NCBI RefSeq assembly: GCF_029873635.1
Contig: NC_080423.1
Span: 105,651,773 to 105,715,772 of the forward strand
Source: Malania oleifera
Lineage: Eukaryota > Streptophyta > Magnoliopsida > Santalales > Ximeniaceae
DNA length: 64,000 bases
Reading direction: 5' to 3'
The translations under genes were made by a program, and so were the position numbers. Under the pieces are notes generated by a model. That model worked only from the letters and a program-made list of their open reading frames with translations. It was not told the origin of the DNA and did not search any database. Position 1 is the stretch's first letter, and each line of letters starts with the position of its first letter. This document shows positions 1-12,320 of the stretch, piece by piece.

Positions 1-513
1 AATGACCCTAAATTTCTTCTTACATATATTAGTTCGTTCAAATAATTTCTTTCTAAAACTAGCAAGCACAACATATCTCAACAGCACTCCAATCTTTTTC
101 CACTTGATTCCTGCACATGAAGATCAACTGTATAGTGTTTCTCAAGTAGGTGAGAGGATTGTTCTGAAGATAAAAGTGAAAAATCAAGCTTAGAATGGTA
201 AGCTATTTCAAGAAAAATTAATTTAGCTAAGCAGAGTTATCATGCCAATATATGAAAATTGACCAAAGAAAATAGAGTTCTGTTAATTGCACTCTCAAAT
301 TTCCTACTTTACCAGTAAAGGAGCAGACTCCTAATAGTATAATGAAGCTTTTGGATGACCCATATCACTGTTTGATCAGATTTCTATTAAGAAAAAAAAA
401 ATTGCCTTCATACAAGCAGAGGGTAGATTTCTGTAATTAGAATGAGAATAGACACTTGCATCATCCCATCAAATGCAATTCAGCATTGCTTATCATAAAT
501 TCTATTCAACTTT
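1..513. other. unassigned AT-rich flank
   Basis: No gene, RNA or recognisable element is seen here. The only reading frame (2-193, +) is short and has no family features. This is the pre-insertion flank of the Gypsy element that starts at 519; the last five bases before it form the left target duplication. Confidence 0.5.
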
Positions 514-518
514 TGTTT
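514..518. repeat. left target-site duplication TGTTT of the Tat element
   Basis: The bases TGTTT just outside the left LTR (514-518) are repeated just outside the right LTR (17141-17145). Five bases is the usual duplication made by Gypsy integrases, so the two ends belong to one insertion event. Confidence 0.85.
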
Positions 519-952
519 TGTTGGCGGGTAAAAAGTAGTTAGGATGCTCCTTCGACTCTCGTTGACCTGAAAGAAGAAGAGAAAAAAAGGCTTGGAGGAC
601 CCGGGGTGTACTCCGGGGGATCTCTCCGATGCCTAAGTAAGAGGAAGGCTTTTAGGGAGGCTAAATGCAACAGTAGAGTAGTGTTGTGTAACTTACCTTT
701 GCCTGTACTTCCAATCCCTTCTTATAGAGGCTTGAGTTGACCTCCGGTTGGATCGGATTTATTGCACGGGGCGTGAATCGCTCTCCTGCCATAAGTATGT
801 GCACCTATTACTGGTTATTATGGGTGTTGGCGTGGATCTCTCCTCCGCTTCATTAGATCGGAGCTAATCACTCGTCCGAGAGTCAGACCTGAAGAAAATG
901 GGAGACAGGCGTTGACCAGCCCTTATTAGTGTGATTTATTATGGGCATATCA
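519..952 (-). repeat. left LTR (3' LTR) of the Tat element
   Basis: 434 bp, starts TG and ends CA on the plus strand, and matches 16707-17140 over its full length with about 14 differences. It is the 3' LTR of a minus-strand element because a polypurine tract lies immediately inside it. Confidence 0.92.
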
Positions 953-968
953 GTTGTCCCCCCCTTAG
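953..968 (-). other. polypurine tract of the Tat element
   Basis: Immediately inside the left LTR the minus strand reads as a run of G flanked by A/G (CTAAGGGGGGGACAAC). This position and composition fit the plus-strand primer used in reverse transcription. Confidence 0.8.
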
Positions 969-1080
969 TTTCAAATTTCTGGATAGAATTTTGAATTGTT
1001 TGTGTTTGCATCCCTCTCTTTAAAGGTTTCAACACTTAATCGTGTTCCCGCTTTTTTTTTTTTTTTTTTTGGGAGAATAG

Positions 1081-1610
1081 TTGAGCAGCTCGTGCCGAAC
1101 CGTTTGTGCCGAGCTGTTTGTTCCGAACTGTTTTTTTCCGAGCTCTTTAAAGAAAGACTCGTGCCGATCTGTTTGTGCCGAGCTCTTAGTGCCGAACTGT
1201 TTTGTCCTACCTCTTCGAAGAAAGACTCGTGCCGAGCTGTTTGTGCTGAGCTCTTCGACGAAAGAATCGTGCCGAGCTATTCGTGCAGAGCTCTTCGAAG
1301 AAAGACTCTTGCCGAGCTGTTTTGTCCGAGCTCTTAGAAGAAAGACTCGTGCCGAGCTGTTTGTGCCGAGCTTTTCGAAGAAAGAATCGTGCTGAGCTGT
1401 TTTGTCCGAGCTCTTTGAAGAAAGACTCGTGCCGAGCTGTTTGTGCCGAGCTCTTCGAAGAGAGACTCGTGTCGAGCTGTTTGTGCCGAGCTCTTCGAAG
1501 AGAAACTCGTGCCGAGCTCTTTGTGCCGAGCTCTTCGACGAAAGAACCGTGCCGAACTGTTTGCGCCAAGCTGTTTCTTCCGAGTTTTTTGAAGACTCAG
1601 GCCGAACTGT
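1081..1610. repeat. 40-bp tandem array in the Tat 3' region
   Basis: About 13 diverged units of roughly 40 bp, built from GTGCCGAGCTGTTTGTGC followed by GAGCTCTTCGAAGAAAGAC-like sequence. All frames through it stay open in places only because the unit lacks stops; the predicted proteins are repeat artefacts. Arrays in the region between integrase and the 3' LTR are common in Tat elements. Confidence 0.85.
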
Positions 1611-1669
1611 TCAATTGGAATTAGTCCGACCTATCCCATGGAGGGAAATTGGTTGAGCTATCCGACTTA

Positions 1670-2065
1670 CTAGGTTGTGTGGCCCTACAAGTGATGCTCG
1701 TTATCTAGGCCTTCCGTCTAATGAGTCGTGCTCATCTATTGGGTTGTTCTGGCCTTACGAGTCGTGCTTGTCAGTTTGGGCCATCCGCCTGATGAGTCAT
1801 GCTCATCTGTTGGGTTGTTTTGGCTTCACGAGTCGTGCTCGTCAGTTTGGGCCATCCTCTTGATGAGTCGTGCTCATCTGTTGGGTTGTTTTGGCCTCAC
1901 GAGTCGTGCTCGTCAGTTTGGGCCATCCTCCTGATGAGTCGTGCTTATCTGTTGGGTTGTTTTGGCCTCACGAGTCGTGCTCGTCAGTTTGGGCCATCCT
2001 CCTGATGAGTTGTGCTCATCTGTTGGGTTCTTCTGGCCTCACGAGTCGTGCTAGTCAGTTTGGCC
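1670..2065. repeat. 71-bp tandem array in the Tat 3' region
   Basis: About five units of exactly 71 bp with core GATGAGTCGTGCTCATCTG and a second core CACGAGTCGTGCTCGTCAG. The unit is unrelated to the adjacent 40-bp array, so two independent amplifications lie side by side. Confidence 0.85.
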
Positions 2066-2299
2066 TTCGCGTCTATTACACCTTCCCGAGGCGTCGTAGC
2101 ACGCTTCTTTCCTACGAGAGAGACATAAAAGCAGGTTTTAAATGCGTTATACCTTGGAAAGTGGGTCGGATGAAAGCATCCGTCTAACGTTGTGTTTGAG
2201 GCGACTTGGTGTTTCCGAGGAGACGTTTGTCCTTGGGAAGCCGCGTCTGTGCATTTGTTAGAGACTGTCTGCGTACTTTTCCTCCCTCGAGACGCAATC

Positions 2300-2676
2300 C
2301 TTCTCGTAAATGAAAATTCTTGAGATTCCCGCCACAGGGATTCGTGCCCTCTTCTCTTTATAAAGGCCAGGGGGCTCTTTCATTCCACACTCATCTTCAT
2401 TCCAAGAGAACTGCTTGCTTCTCTACTCTTCTTCATTCCACCAGTCCCCCATTTGGTGCTAAGTATGCTTTCCCTCTCTATAGCATTTTTGTTTTGTTGT
2501 TCTTCATGTTCTTCGTTGTTTTTGCATTAGTTTTGTATGTTTGATCTTTTCTTCTAAGATTGCCTAGCTGTTTGTGTGTGAAATTTTACTGTCTTGATCT
2601 GTCTTGGCATCTTTTCTTCTTCGTCTTTACTGTTGCTTGCTCGTTTGATCCTTAGGTGTAGGTACAGCTTCCCTCA

Positions 2677-2717
<41 letters not shown>

Positions 2718-4430
2718 CTCCTCACAGCCTTTAAGGGTTCCTACTACAGTTCGGAGCGCTCGTTGTGAGCTCTCCTCCTCCGACCTGCAGAATGCTCGTT
2801 ATTTTTTTGCCATACCATCGAATATCATTGTTAGGTTACCCTCTGCTACCGAGTCAGCTCTTGACCAAAAATCCGAGGAGCTCTGCCTCTATACCGATTA
2901 TCTAGATTTGGGTCTTAGGCTCCCTTTTCCCCCTTTTGTTTCTAACGTACTACGTTTTTACCGCATAGCACCATCTCAACTTGTTCCGAACTCTTATCTT
3001 TCGCTCACCTGTTTTGCCGTGCTTCTGCTCCGCTTAGGCCATCAGCCTACCGTCCCACTTTTCAGAAGTTGCTTCCAAATGCGATCTCATTCTGCAGAGA
3101 AGGAGTTATATTATTTCAACTCTCTACCAGGTTATAAACTTTTCTCACCAGGCAATTCTTCCATCCATAACTGGAAGACCCGTTACTTCTTTGCCTCGGG
3201 AGAGTTGAATTACACGGGCTCCTTTGTCTGGTCTTCTCCTCTTGATGGTAACGTTGTTATCTTTCTCCACCCTCTTTTTCAGGGCTTACAAGTAGGTTAT
3301 CCGTCTAACCCATCTTTTCTCCTTTCACCCCTTTTTCCCTTGTAGTTCGGGTGTGCCATCTCCTCCCCAGACTTTCCCCCGAAGAGCAGGCCATCCTGAA
3401 AGAACTTCCTGCCCTCGGTGAACAGGGTATTATCCCTCATGAGGAGCTGCTCCAGGAGCGTGTCCTTGTGCAATGGGGAATCAGCCCCGTTTCCTCAAGT
3501 CATTCTCTCCCCTGATTATGTGTATGTGTACGTTCGGGTGTTATCTTTACCGTGGGTGTTCTCACTCCCTTTCTCTTTTATACTTGCAGATATGGACTTC
3601 ACCAGGTATGAATCCCTCATGGGAGAAGCTAGAAAGCAAAGGGTGAGTAGGAGTAGGAAGAAGAGAAGAGAGGTCGAAGGAGAATCCTCTCAAAGGGATG
3701 CCCCTGCAGCAGGTGATTCCGGTGCCATCACTGACGAGGTCCATGCTGCTCCTCCTACGCACTCGCAGGCTCAAGTTGAAGCCATCTTTCACGAGCCGAC
3801 CTGTTCTGCCTCTACTCTCCGTCGGGCTGTGCACGCCGAGGATTTTGTGCAGGCCCAATGTACCCTTCCTAACGCTCTCTCGACGAAAATCTGCCATACT
3901 TCGTACCAGGTGTCTACTTTACTTGCTTTACATTTTTTTTTTTTGACTTATGCATAGTCTTGCTAACTGTTCCATACTTTGTATTCTTCTACAGCTGGCG
4001 ACGATGGCTCTAGCCCAGGAGGAGAAAGTTGCGGAGATGTATCGCTAGACACTCGATGCCCGGGAAAAATATGCTCTCGCTTAGAATGAACTGCACGAGG
4101 CCGAGGTCTGTGAGCGGGCTCTGCAGGCAGAGGTCGATCGCCTTCGTAGGGAGGAACTTCCTGCCCGAGAAGCTGCTGCTGCTTCTGCTTCCCGAACTGC
4201 AGTGAAGAAGTACAAAGAATCCAACCAATTTGTTATCGACACCTCTAAAGCTTATCAAGTTGGATTTAGGAGGTGCCGTGATCAAGTAAGGACTAAACAT
4301 CCTAAGATTCCTCTTGATGGTGTAAGCTCTCATGGTTATGGCGACAAGAGTCCCGAGTCTACGGAGGATCTGGAAGAGGATGAAGAAGGGGAGGAGGAGG
4401 AAGTTGGAGAGGGGAGCAAAGCAAACTAGT
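2300..4430 (+). pseudogene. antisense coding-like region of the Tat element
   Basis: Opposite to gag-pol, this stretch looks like a gene. It has a TATA-like TTTATAAAG at 2357-2365, then open stretches (2908-3345, 3592-3909, 4202-4429) separated by intron-like gaps with CAG acceptors. The piece at 3592-3909 starts with a Met and has a very basic patch (SRSRKKRRE). The 4010-4200 part is Glu/Ala/Arg rich, as in a coiled coil, and the last piece ends in a strongly acidic tail just before 4429. Antisense frames in this position are known in Tat-lineage elements, with unknown function. This copy is broken. A noisier copy of part of it lies at about 9818-11040. Confidence 0.6.
2680..2715. repeat. 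(TA)n microsatellite
   Basis: An uninterrupted TA run of about 36 bp inside the antisense region of the Tat element. Confidence 0.95.
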
Positions 4431-4530
4431 TTGTAGGAACCGAACATGTATTTTGAATTTTTCATCCTTTATTGATGTAGTGCAACTTTTGTAAGAGACA
4501 CTTTTATTACAGCGCTGCAAGAAGCGGTTC

Positions 4531-7500
4531 TTAAGAATAGTATTTCTTTAACATTTCAGAGTTCCATGTGTTCTTAACTTCTTTCCCCCCTACATCTTCC
4601 AACTTGTATGTTCCGGGTTTTATCTCTGTTGTGACCTTGTATGGGCCCTCCCAGTTAGGCTTTAACTTGTGCGACCCTTGCTCGGACGGGTTGTTTCGCC
4701 TCTTCCTCAGGACTAAGTCTCCTGGATGGGAATTCCGTACTTTGACGCTGTTGTTGTAGTACTTTGCTACCCTCTGCTGGTATGCTGCAACTTTTAAACT
4801 CACCTGATCCTGTCTCTCTTCCAGTAGGTCTATTTCTGACTTGAGCTCCTCACTGTTGGTCTACTCATTAAAGTACTTCTTTCGCCAAGAGGGTATGCCC
4901 ACCTCTGCTGGGATGACTGCTTCTGCGCCGAAGACAAGCATAAACGGGGTTTCCCCTGTTGCTGCTCTCTTGGTGGTGTGGTACGCCCATATAAGGGAAG
5001 AGAGTTCCTCTTTCCATTTACCTTGCATGGATTCGAGTCGCGTCCTCAGTCTGTGCAGAATCGTCTGATTCATGTTCTCTACTTGTCCATTCCTCTGGGG
5101 GTGCGCCACTGACGCGAAGAGAAGCTTAATAGATAGGTCCGAACAGAACTTTTTGAAGTGGTCGTTGTCGAACTACTTCCCGTGGTCTGTAACTATTGCC
5201 GAGGGAATGCCATAGCGGCAAACCAATGAGGTCCACATGAAGCGTGTAATATTCCGCTCTGTTATGGTGGCTAGAGGTTCGGTCTCTACCCACTTAGTGA
5301 AATAATCTATTGCTACTAACAAGAATTTTTTCTGGCCAGTCGTCTGTGGAAGAGGTCCGAGGATATCTATCCCCCACTGAGCAAAAGGGCAGGGACTGGT
5401 TAGAGGGGAGAGTAGACTAGAGGGTGCGTGTGGTACCACTGCGCACCTTTGACATCTGTCACATTTTTTGACGAGCTTGACCGCGTCCTTCTTCATTGTG
5501 GACCAGTAAAATCCCTGTCGCATGGCTTTGTGAGCTAGAGCCCTACTGGCAAGGTGGTTTCCGCATACTCCTTCGTGGATTTCCCGTAGTATGTATTCCC
5601 CTTCGTCTTTGCTTAAACATTAAAGGTAGGGCAATGTCACGGATCGCCTGTAGAGCTCCCGGCCCATCAACGTATATCTTGCAGCTTTCCTCCTCACCTT
5701 TTGAGCCTCCTTATTATCTTTTGGTAAGGATCCGTCCTGGAGGTATAGGAATAAGGACGCTCTCCAATCGTCCTTGCTGAATTCGGACGCCACTGAGTTA
5801 ATTCTGTCCTCTTCGTACGAGGGTTTCCCTATGCGTTCAAAATAGATAGTGTCTTTCCATTCCGAACCGATTGCCGAGGCTAACTTCGCGAGTGCGTCCG
5901 CCTTTTTATTCTCTGCTCTCGGTACGTGTTCTATGTCGAACTGGACGAATGCCTCTATGTACTCTCTTGCCTTGGAGAGATATTTCTTCATTCTTGGATC
6001 CCTAGCCTCGAATTCTCCTTTAAGTTGCTCTACCACTAGCTGGGAATCACTCAGTACTTTGATCTGTGCCACCCCTAATGCTTCCGCTAGGCGCAGGCCG
6101 GCTAACAGGGCTTCGTACTCCGCCTCGTTGTTGGTTGCTATGAACTCCAGTTTTAGGGCGAAGAGAGTTTCATTGCCCTCTAGGTCAGAAAGTAAGAATC
6201 TGGCTCCCCTTCCAGCAGCATTAGAGGATCAATCAACGTGCAATGTCCACTCCTCCGACTTGGTGGATGACTCGGGGAGCCTTTCTGCTGTAAAATCCGT
6301 GAGTACCTGAGCCTAGACTGCGGGCCTCAGTTGATACTGTATGTCGAATTCACTTAATTCTATCGACCACCTCGTCATCCTTCCCGAACTCTTCGGTCGC
6401 TGTAGAATTTGTCTCATGGGCAGGTTTGTTAACACGACAACCCTATGGGCTTGAAAATAGGGTCTTAATTTCCGCGCTACACAGATGATGGAGAAGGCGG
6501 CTTTTTCCACCATACAATAGTTCTTCTTGGCGCCACTTAACACCTTACTTGTGTAATATATAGGCTGATGCTTCCTACCCTCTTCCCGGACCAAGACCGA
6601 GCTGACGGCATTCTCCGTGGAAGCTATATATAGATAGAGGTCTTCCCCATTCTTTGCTTTTGTCAAGAGAGGAGGGGATCCGAGGTATTGCTTAAGCTAC
6701 TCGAAGGCTTCATCCTGCTCTTCCCCCCATTCGAATCCTCCCTTCTTCCGTAGTGCTCTAAAGAAAGGTAAGCCTTTGTCCCCTGAGCAGGAGATAAACC
6801 TGCTGAGGGAGGCTATCCTCCCGGTCAGAACTTGGATCTCCTTTTTAGTCCTTGGAGCTTCCATCTCCAGCAGCGCTCGTATTTTATCCGGATTTGCTTC
6901 TATACCTCTATGAGTCACCATAAAGCCCAAGAATTTACCTGCAGAAACGCCGAACACGCACTTCGAGGGATTCAACCTCATGTGGTACCGGCGGAGGAGC
7001 TCGAACGTTTCCCTCAGATCTTTACAATGTTGCCCTGCTTCCATGCTCTTCACCAACATATCATCCACGTATGCTTCCATTGTTCTTTCGAGCTATTCTT
7101 TAAAAATCTTGTTCACTAACCTCTGATATGTGGCCCCCGAATTTTTTAAGCCGAAGGGCATCACCCGGTAACAATATAGACCCCTTTCGGTGACAAAAGA
7201 AGTTTTTTCTTCATCAGCTGGACTCATAGGGATTTGGTTGTACCCTAAGTAAGCATCCATGAAACTGAGGAGCTCGTGCTCCGAGGTCGAATCCACTAGC
7301 TGATCAATTCGAGGGAGAGGAAAGCTGTCCTTTGGGCATGCTTTATTCAAGTCCGTGAAGTCTATACAGGTGCGCCATTTTCCATTGGGCTTCCTGACCA
7401 GGACCACATTGCTCAGCCACTCGGGGTAGTCCACTTCTCGGATGAAGTTGGCCTGCAACAGTTTCGTCACCTCTTCGTCAATTATTTTGGTTCGCTCCAT

Positions 7501-8830
7501 CGCGAAGCTCTTTTTTTTTTTTTTCTTCTGTTTCACAGGTCGGTGGTTGGGGTTGACCTGCAACCTATGCTCTATCATAGTAGGGTTGATGCCGGGCATG
7601 TCTTCTGCCGACCATGCGAACAAATCAGAGAATTTGTCCAAGAGTTCAGTCAACTCCGCTTTCAAGGTGTCGGGCAAGTGATTCCCGATCTGTATACTTC
7701 TCTCCTGGTGGCCTCGCAGTGGTATGTGGTTGATATCTTCGTGTAATGTATTGATCTGGGGATACTCTCCTCTGACTTCTAGGTCTTCCACCTTTAGAGC
7801 TTCTTTAGCCTTCATCTTCCTTTTCAAGGCCATTACATAGCAACTCCGGGCAGCGCCTGATCTCCTTTGGCATATCCTATCCTTGTGGTGTAGGGAATTT
7901 AACTTTGAGGTAGTAAGTTGATGTTACCACCCGAACTGCGTTAAGGAAAGGGCGACCCAAGATGACATTGTACACCGAAGGTCGGTCAACCACCAGGAAC
8001 TCTATCAACGTTGTTACTTGCTGCAGGGTTGTTCCTATTGTCACTGGTAAACGTGATTGTTCCCAAGGGGTGAACAGTGTCTCCCCCAAATCCTACCAAG
8101 GGGGTCGAGACGGGCTTCAATCGTTCCTTGCCGATCTTCATCCCAACCAAGACCGACCAGAACATGATGTTGGCCGAGCTCCTGTTGTCTATCAGTATAC
8201 GTCTAACCATGTAATTGGCCACGAGTAGGGAGAGCACTAGTGCGTCATCATGCGGTTGCTGCACTCCCTCTTCATCTCCGCTGTCAAAGGTTATGGCGTC
8301 ACCTTCTTGTTTCGTTGCTACTGGTTTCCCCCTTTTCCATCGTCAGCACTGTTTAGCATATCTTTTGCGTGCACTCCCACTATCTCCTCCACTGGTGGAT
8401 CCTCCGAAGATCAACCGCAATTTCCCCATAGCTTGCTCTTCCTTCTCTTTTGCTCCATGCCTCCTCTGCTCGAATGGTTCCTTTGTAGATTTTCTTTTCT
8501 TGACAAACCTTTACAGATGTCCCCCTTCTTATTAGGATTTCGATTTCTTCTTCAGCTGAATGCATTCTTCTGTGTCGTGGCCGTGATCCCTATGGAATGC
8601 GAGAACTCTGGACATGTTTCGCTTATGTAGAGGCATTCGCATAGGTTCAGGCCATGAGACGTAGTCCTTCTTTTTTGATCTGCATCAGCAACTCTGAGCG
8701 AGGTACATTTAGAGGTGTGTAGGTGGAGAAATTGTTGTGCTGTCCTTCTCGTCTTTTGACCTGTTTGTAGCGCATTAGTTTGGTGTCTTTTTATAGATCT
8801 ATACGTGTCTCTAGATTCTACCATTGTTTC
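4531..8830 (-). pseudogene. Tat-element pol, left copy (protease to integrase)
   Basis: Read on the minus strand. The protease-like region lies at about 7880-8264. Reverse transcriptase spans about 6700-7700, with conserved blocks VVLVRKPNGKWRTCIDFTDLN, MPFGLKNSGATYQRL and the catalytic YVDD. A Ty3-type RNase H lies at 6313-6666, and a second, archaeal-like RNase H at 5620-6072 (LSDSQLVVEQLKGEF, and DIEHVPRAENKKADALAKLA). Integrase covers 4861-5523, with a zinc-binding CDRCQRC, the DD35E-core IDILGPLP and DYFTKWVE, and a C-terminal domain at 4531-4803. The double RNase H assigns it to the Tat lineage. The frame is broken in several places, and sequence quality seems to fall from about 8300 towards the gap. 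Confidence 0.88.
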
Positions 8831-9615
8831 CCCTTTTCCGCTCTAACGATTTCCTCTCGTATTCCATCATCTCCTACAGGTTATGTATTCTCTGCTCGGA
8901 TCATTAACTCCCACATATCCGGCGGTTTTTTTTTTTTCCCTAGGGAGTATAAGAAACTTTCTGGTTGGAGAGCCGTGGTCAAGGCGCCAAGGTACCCCCA
9001 ATCTAAGTTGCGGCTTAGGGGTCGCTGATGTTGAACGGTCGCATGGATAGTTTTTAAAGTCGCCCGGGGTCCCCTTTGTCACCAATCATTAGATGGCTGT
9101 TGTTTTAGCAACTATCCGGCCACTAAGAAGTGAACGAATAACATTGATCCATACCTTGGACGGACCAACGATTCCTGGTCGAAGAGTCGATTACCAAAGT
9201 CTTTGGTGTGGTTACCCGTAAGGGTGGTAGCAAACGCTCGGGCACCATGATGGGTCACGGAGACCCTTTGAAACGGCATTATTATTTTGACTAAGGTTCC
9301 AGGTGATCAATGGGATCAGACAACAATTCGTATCTCTAAAGGTGGGCATCTTGATCTACTGGGCAAGGGGAGCTTCGTGACTCCTTGCATGAACGGAGAC
9401 ACTCGCGGAGATCTTTAGGATTGTTTCCCCATAGTAGGGCTTTGTGGCTCTGCCCTCCTTCATCATCTTCTCTCTGTTAATATATCTTCTTATTATTTCT
9501 CGAGTCGGTGGATCTTTGTTGGTTGACATCCACGCTTTATTTGAATCTTCTACCTTATTTATTGAGGTTTGACGTTTTTCTTCTGTATCCATTATTCGTT
9601 TAGCTTAGCTGCTGT
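8830..9615 (-). pseudogene. Tat-element gag, left copy, partial
   Basis: This stretch aligns with the gag region at about 15660-16420 but is much noisier, with many small length differences. It stops at the N gap. It is best read as the low-quality end of a contig rather than as an independent gene fossil. Confidence 0.6.
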
Positions 9616-9715
9616 NNNNNNNNNNNNNNNNNNNNNNNNNNNNNNNNNNNNNNNNNNNNNNNNNNNNNNNNNNNNNNNNNNNNNNNNNNNNNNNNNNNNN
9701 NNNNNNNNNNNNNNN
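9616..9715. other. assembly gap of 100 N
   Basis: Exactly 100 N, the convention for a gap of unknown length. Sequence on both sides belongs to the same retroelement, and the two sides overlap in content. Confidence 0.99.
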
Positions 9716-9817
9716 GGTCCCTCCCCGCCTTTCCTCCCCGACCGCCGCCTACCGCGCTCCGTCCCTCGACTTCCATCCCGATTCCTGGGTCCCCTAATCA
9801 AGTCTTCTAAAATCATG
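9716..9817. other. GC-rich sequence next to the gap, unassigned
   Basis: About 100 bp of C-rich sequence with no counterpart in the left copy of the element. The match to the left copy (near 3427) begins only at about 9818. It may be unpolished read end or unrelated sequence. Confidence 0.5.
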
Positions 9818-10788
9818 TGTAGTATCCCGTCATAGGAGCTGACTCCAGGAGCGTGTCCTTTGTGCCATGGGGAATCCCACGGTTTCCTTCAAGTCATTCT
9901 CTCCCCTTATTTAATGTGTAGTTGTACGTTGCGGGTGTTTACTTTAATCTTTAAACCAGTTGGATGGTTCTTCACTCCCTATTCTCTTTTATCGTGCAGA
10001 TATGCGACTTCACCAGTTATGAAATCCCTCATGGGGAGAAGCTAGAAAGCAAATGGTTGGTTGGATGTTGCCCTTTTTCTTCTTCCCCACTGTCTTCCCG
10101 CCTCTCCTTCTTCTTCTCTCACTTACTACATCCCTCTCAAATGGGACATTCCCCTGGCAGTCAGATAGATTCCGGTGCCATCACTGACGATGTCCATATT
10201 CATTCTCTCCTAGAAACCACTACTCAAGGCTCAATTTGTAAGCACATCTTTCCGAGGATACCGACCTGTTCCTGCCTCTACTACTACCGTCTGGCTGTGC
10301 ACGCCTGAGGATTTTTGTGCAGCCCAATGTACACCTTCCCATAACGACTCTCTCTCGACCAAAAGAAAAAAAAAAACAAAAAGTACGAAATAATCTGCCA
10401 TACTTTCGTATACCAGGTGTCTAACTTTACTTTCTTTACATGTTTTTTTTTTTGGACTTCATGCAGAAGTCTTCCGAACTTTCCATACTTTGTATTCTTC
10501 ACCGCGGGCTACGATGTGCTCCAACCTAGCCGGAGGAGAAAGTTGCGGAGCATTTATCGCTAAACAACGCGAGGCCCGGGAAAAATATGCTCCGCTTGAA
10601 TGAACCTGCAAACGAGGCCGTAGGTCTGTGAGCGGCTCTGCAGGCAGCGGTCGAGCGCCTTCGTCGGAGGAACTTCCTGCCCTAGATACTGTAACTGCTA
10701 GCTTCCTCGCATTCCTTCCTCCCGTATACTGTTGGCATTGAAGACGTACACAAGAATCTCCAACCAATCTTAGTTAGCGACACCTACA

Positions 10789-10819
<31 letters not shown>

Positions 10820-12320
10820 TAACTAAGCTTATCAGTTGGATTTAGGAGGTGCCGTGAATCAATTAAGGACTAAAAACATCCTAAGATGCCTCTGATGGTG
10901 TAAAGCTCCTCATGGTTATGTAGATGTTGCCGACCAAGCAGTCCCGAGTCACGGAGGACTCTTGAAGTAGGATGAAGAAGGGGAGGCGAGATGTTACCAG
11001 GAGGCAAGTTGGAGGGGGTGAGCAAAAGCAAACTAGTTTGTAGAGGAACCGCAATCGTGTAAATTTTTGGAATTTTTTCATACCTTTATTGTGGTATGAA
11101 CGTTTGTAAGACACTGTTTTAATTACAGCGGCTGCCAGAGCGTTTCTTTCAGAATATGTATTTCTTTTCATACATTTCAGAGTTCCCTGTGTTTTAACTT
11201 ACCTTCTTTCCCCCCTAACAAATTTCCAACTTGTATGTTCCGCGGGTTTTATCTCTGTGTGGACCCTATGATATGGTCCCTCCTCCTATAGGCTTTAAAA
11301 CTTGTGGGCCGACCTCCTTGCTCGTATGAATACTACGTAAGAAGTAAACGGTTGTTTCGCCTCTGTCCTCAGAGACTAAGTACATCCTTGGATGGGAATT
11401 CCGTAGCTTTGAACGCTGTGTTGTAAGTAACTTGCTAACCTCAGTGCTGGTATGCTTCACTCTTTGCAAAACTCACCTGATCCTGTCTACTACTCCTTCC
11501 CGTAGTTCTATTTCAGTCTGTCTGACTTAGCTTACCTCACTTTGTGTGCCTACTCATTAAAGTCACTTCCTTCTTCTTCTTTCGGCACAATCTTAGGTTA
11601 GCCCCACCTCTTGACTGGGTATGACTGCTTCCTCTGCAAGACAAGCAGAATAACAACGAGTTCCCGGGTTGTTTATACCTTGGCTCTCTTGACGGGTCGT
11701 GGACGTCACGCCCCAAGATAAGGAAGTATATTCCTCTGTTCCGATTTACCTTCATGGTTCGAGTCGCGTCCTCAGTCTGTTCGAATCGTCTGATTCATAA
11801 GTTTCATCTACTTAGTCATACTTCCTCCTGGGGGTGGCGCCAGCTAGACAGCGAAGTAGAACTTAATAAGATAGTCGAACAGAACTTTTTGAAATTGGTC
11901 GTTGTCGAACTACTTCCCGTGGTCATGTAACTATTGCCGGGGAATGCCATAGGCGGCACGAAGCACATGAAGGGCGCCCATGAAGCGAGAGTAGTAATCT
12001 CTACCGCTCTGGTTTATGGTGGCTAGAGGTTCGGTCCTCTACCCACTTAGGAATATCTATTATTGCTACGTAACAAGAATTTTTCTCTGGCGCCAGTCGT
12101 CTGTGGAAGAAAAGGCGCTAGTATCCTATCCCCCACTGAGCAAAGGTGGGCAGGGACTGTTAGAGGTGGAAGTAGACTAGAGGGTGTCGTGTGGTAACCA
12201 ACACTTGCTCACCTTTGACCATCTGTCCACATTTGTTTTTGATACTTAGCCTTGACCGCGTCCTTCTTCATTTGGACCAGTAACAAATCCCTGTCGCATG
12301 GCTTTTGTGGCTATAAGAGC
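9818..12320 (-). pseudogene. Tat-element 3' region and integrase, right noisy copy
   Basis: This matches about 3427-5560 in order, but with very many small insertions and deletions. The antisense region lies at about 9818-11040 and the integrase part at about 11160-12320. The density and type of difference (single-base length changes, extra homopolymer bases) look like unpolished long-read sequence rather than ordinary decay. Confidence 0.65.

Noticed and set aside
996-1656. Several overlapping frames on both strands
   Set aside because: All fall in the 40-bp tandem array and encode only repeat peptides.
1081-2065. CRISPR array
   Set aside because: The units are contiguous tandem copies without unique spacers, and the genome is a plant's.
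8215-8630. Plus-strand frames of 106 and 126 codons
   Set aside because: They are antisense shadows of the Tat gag-protease region in a low-quality stretch.
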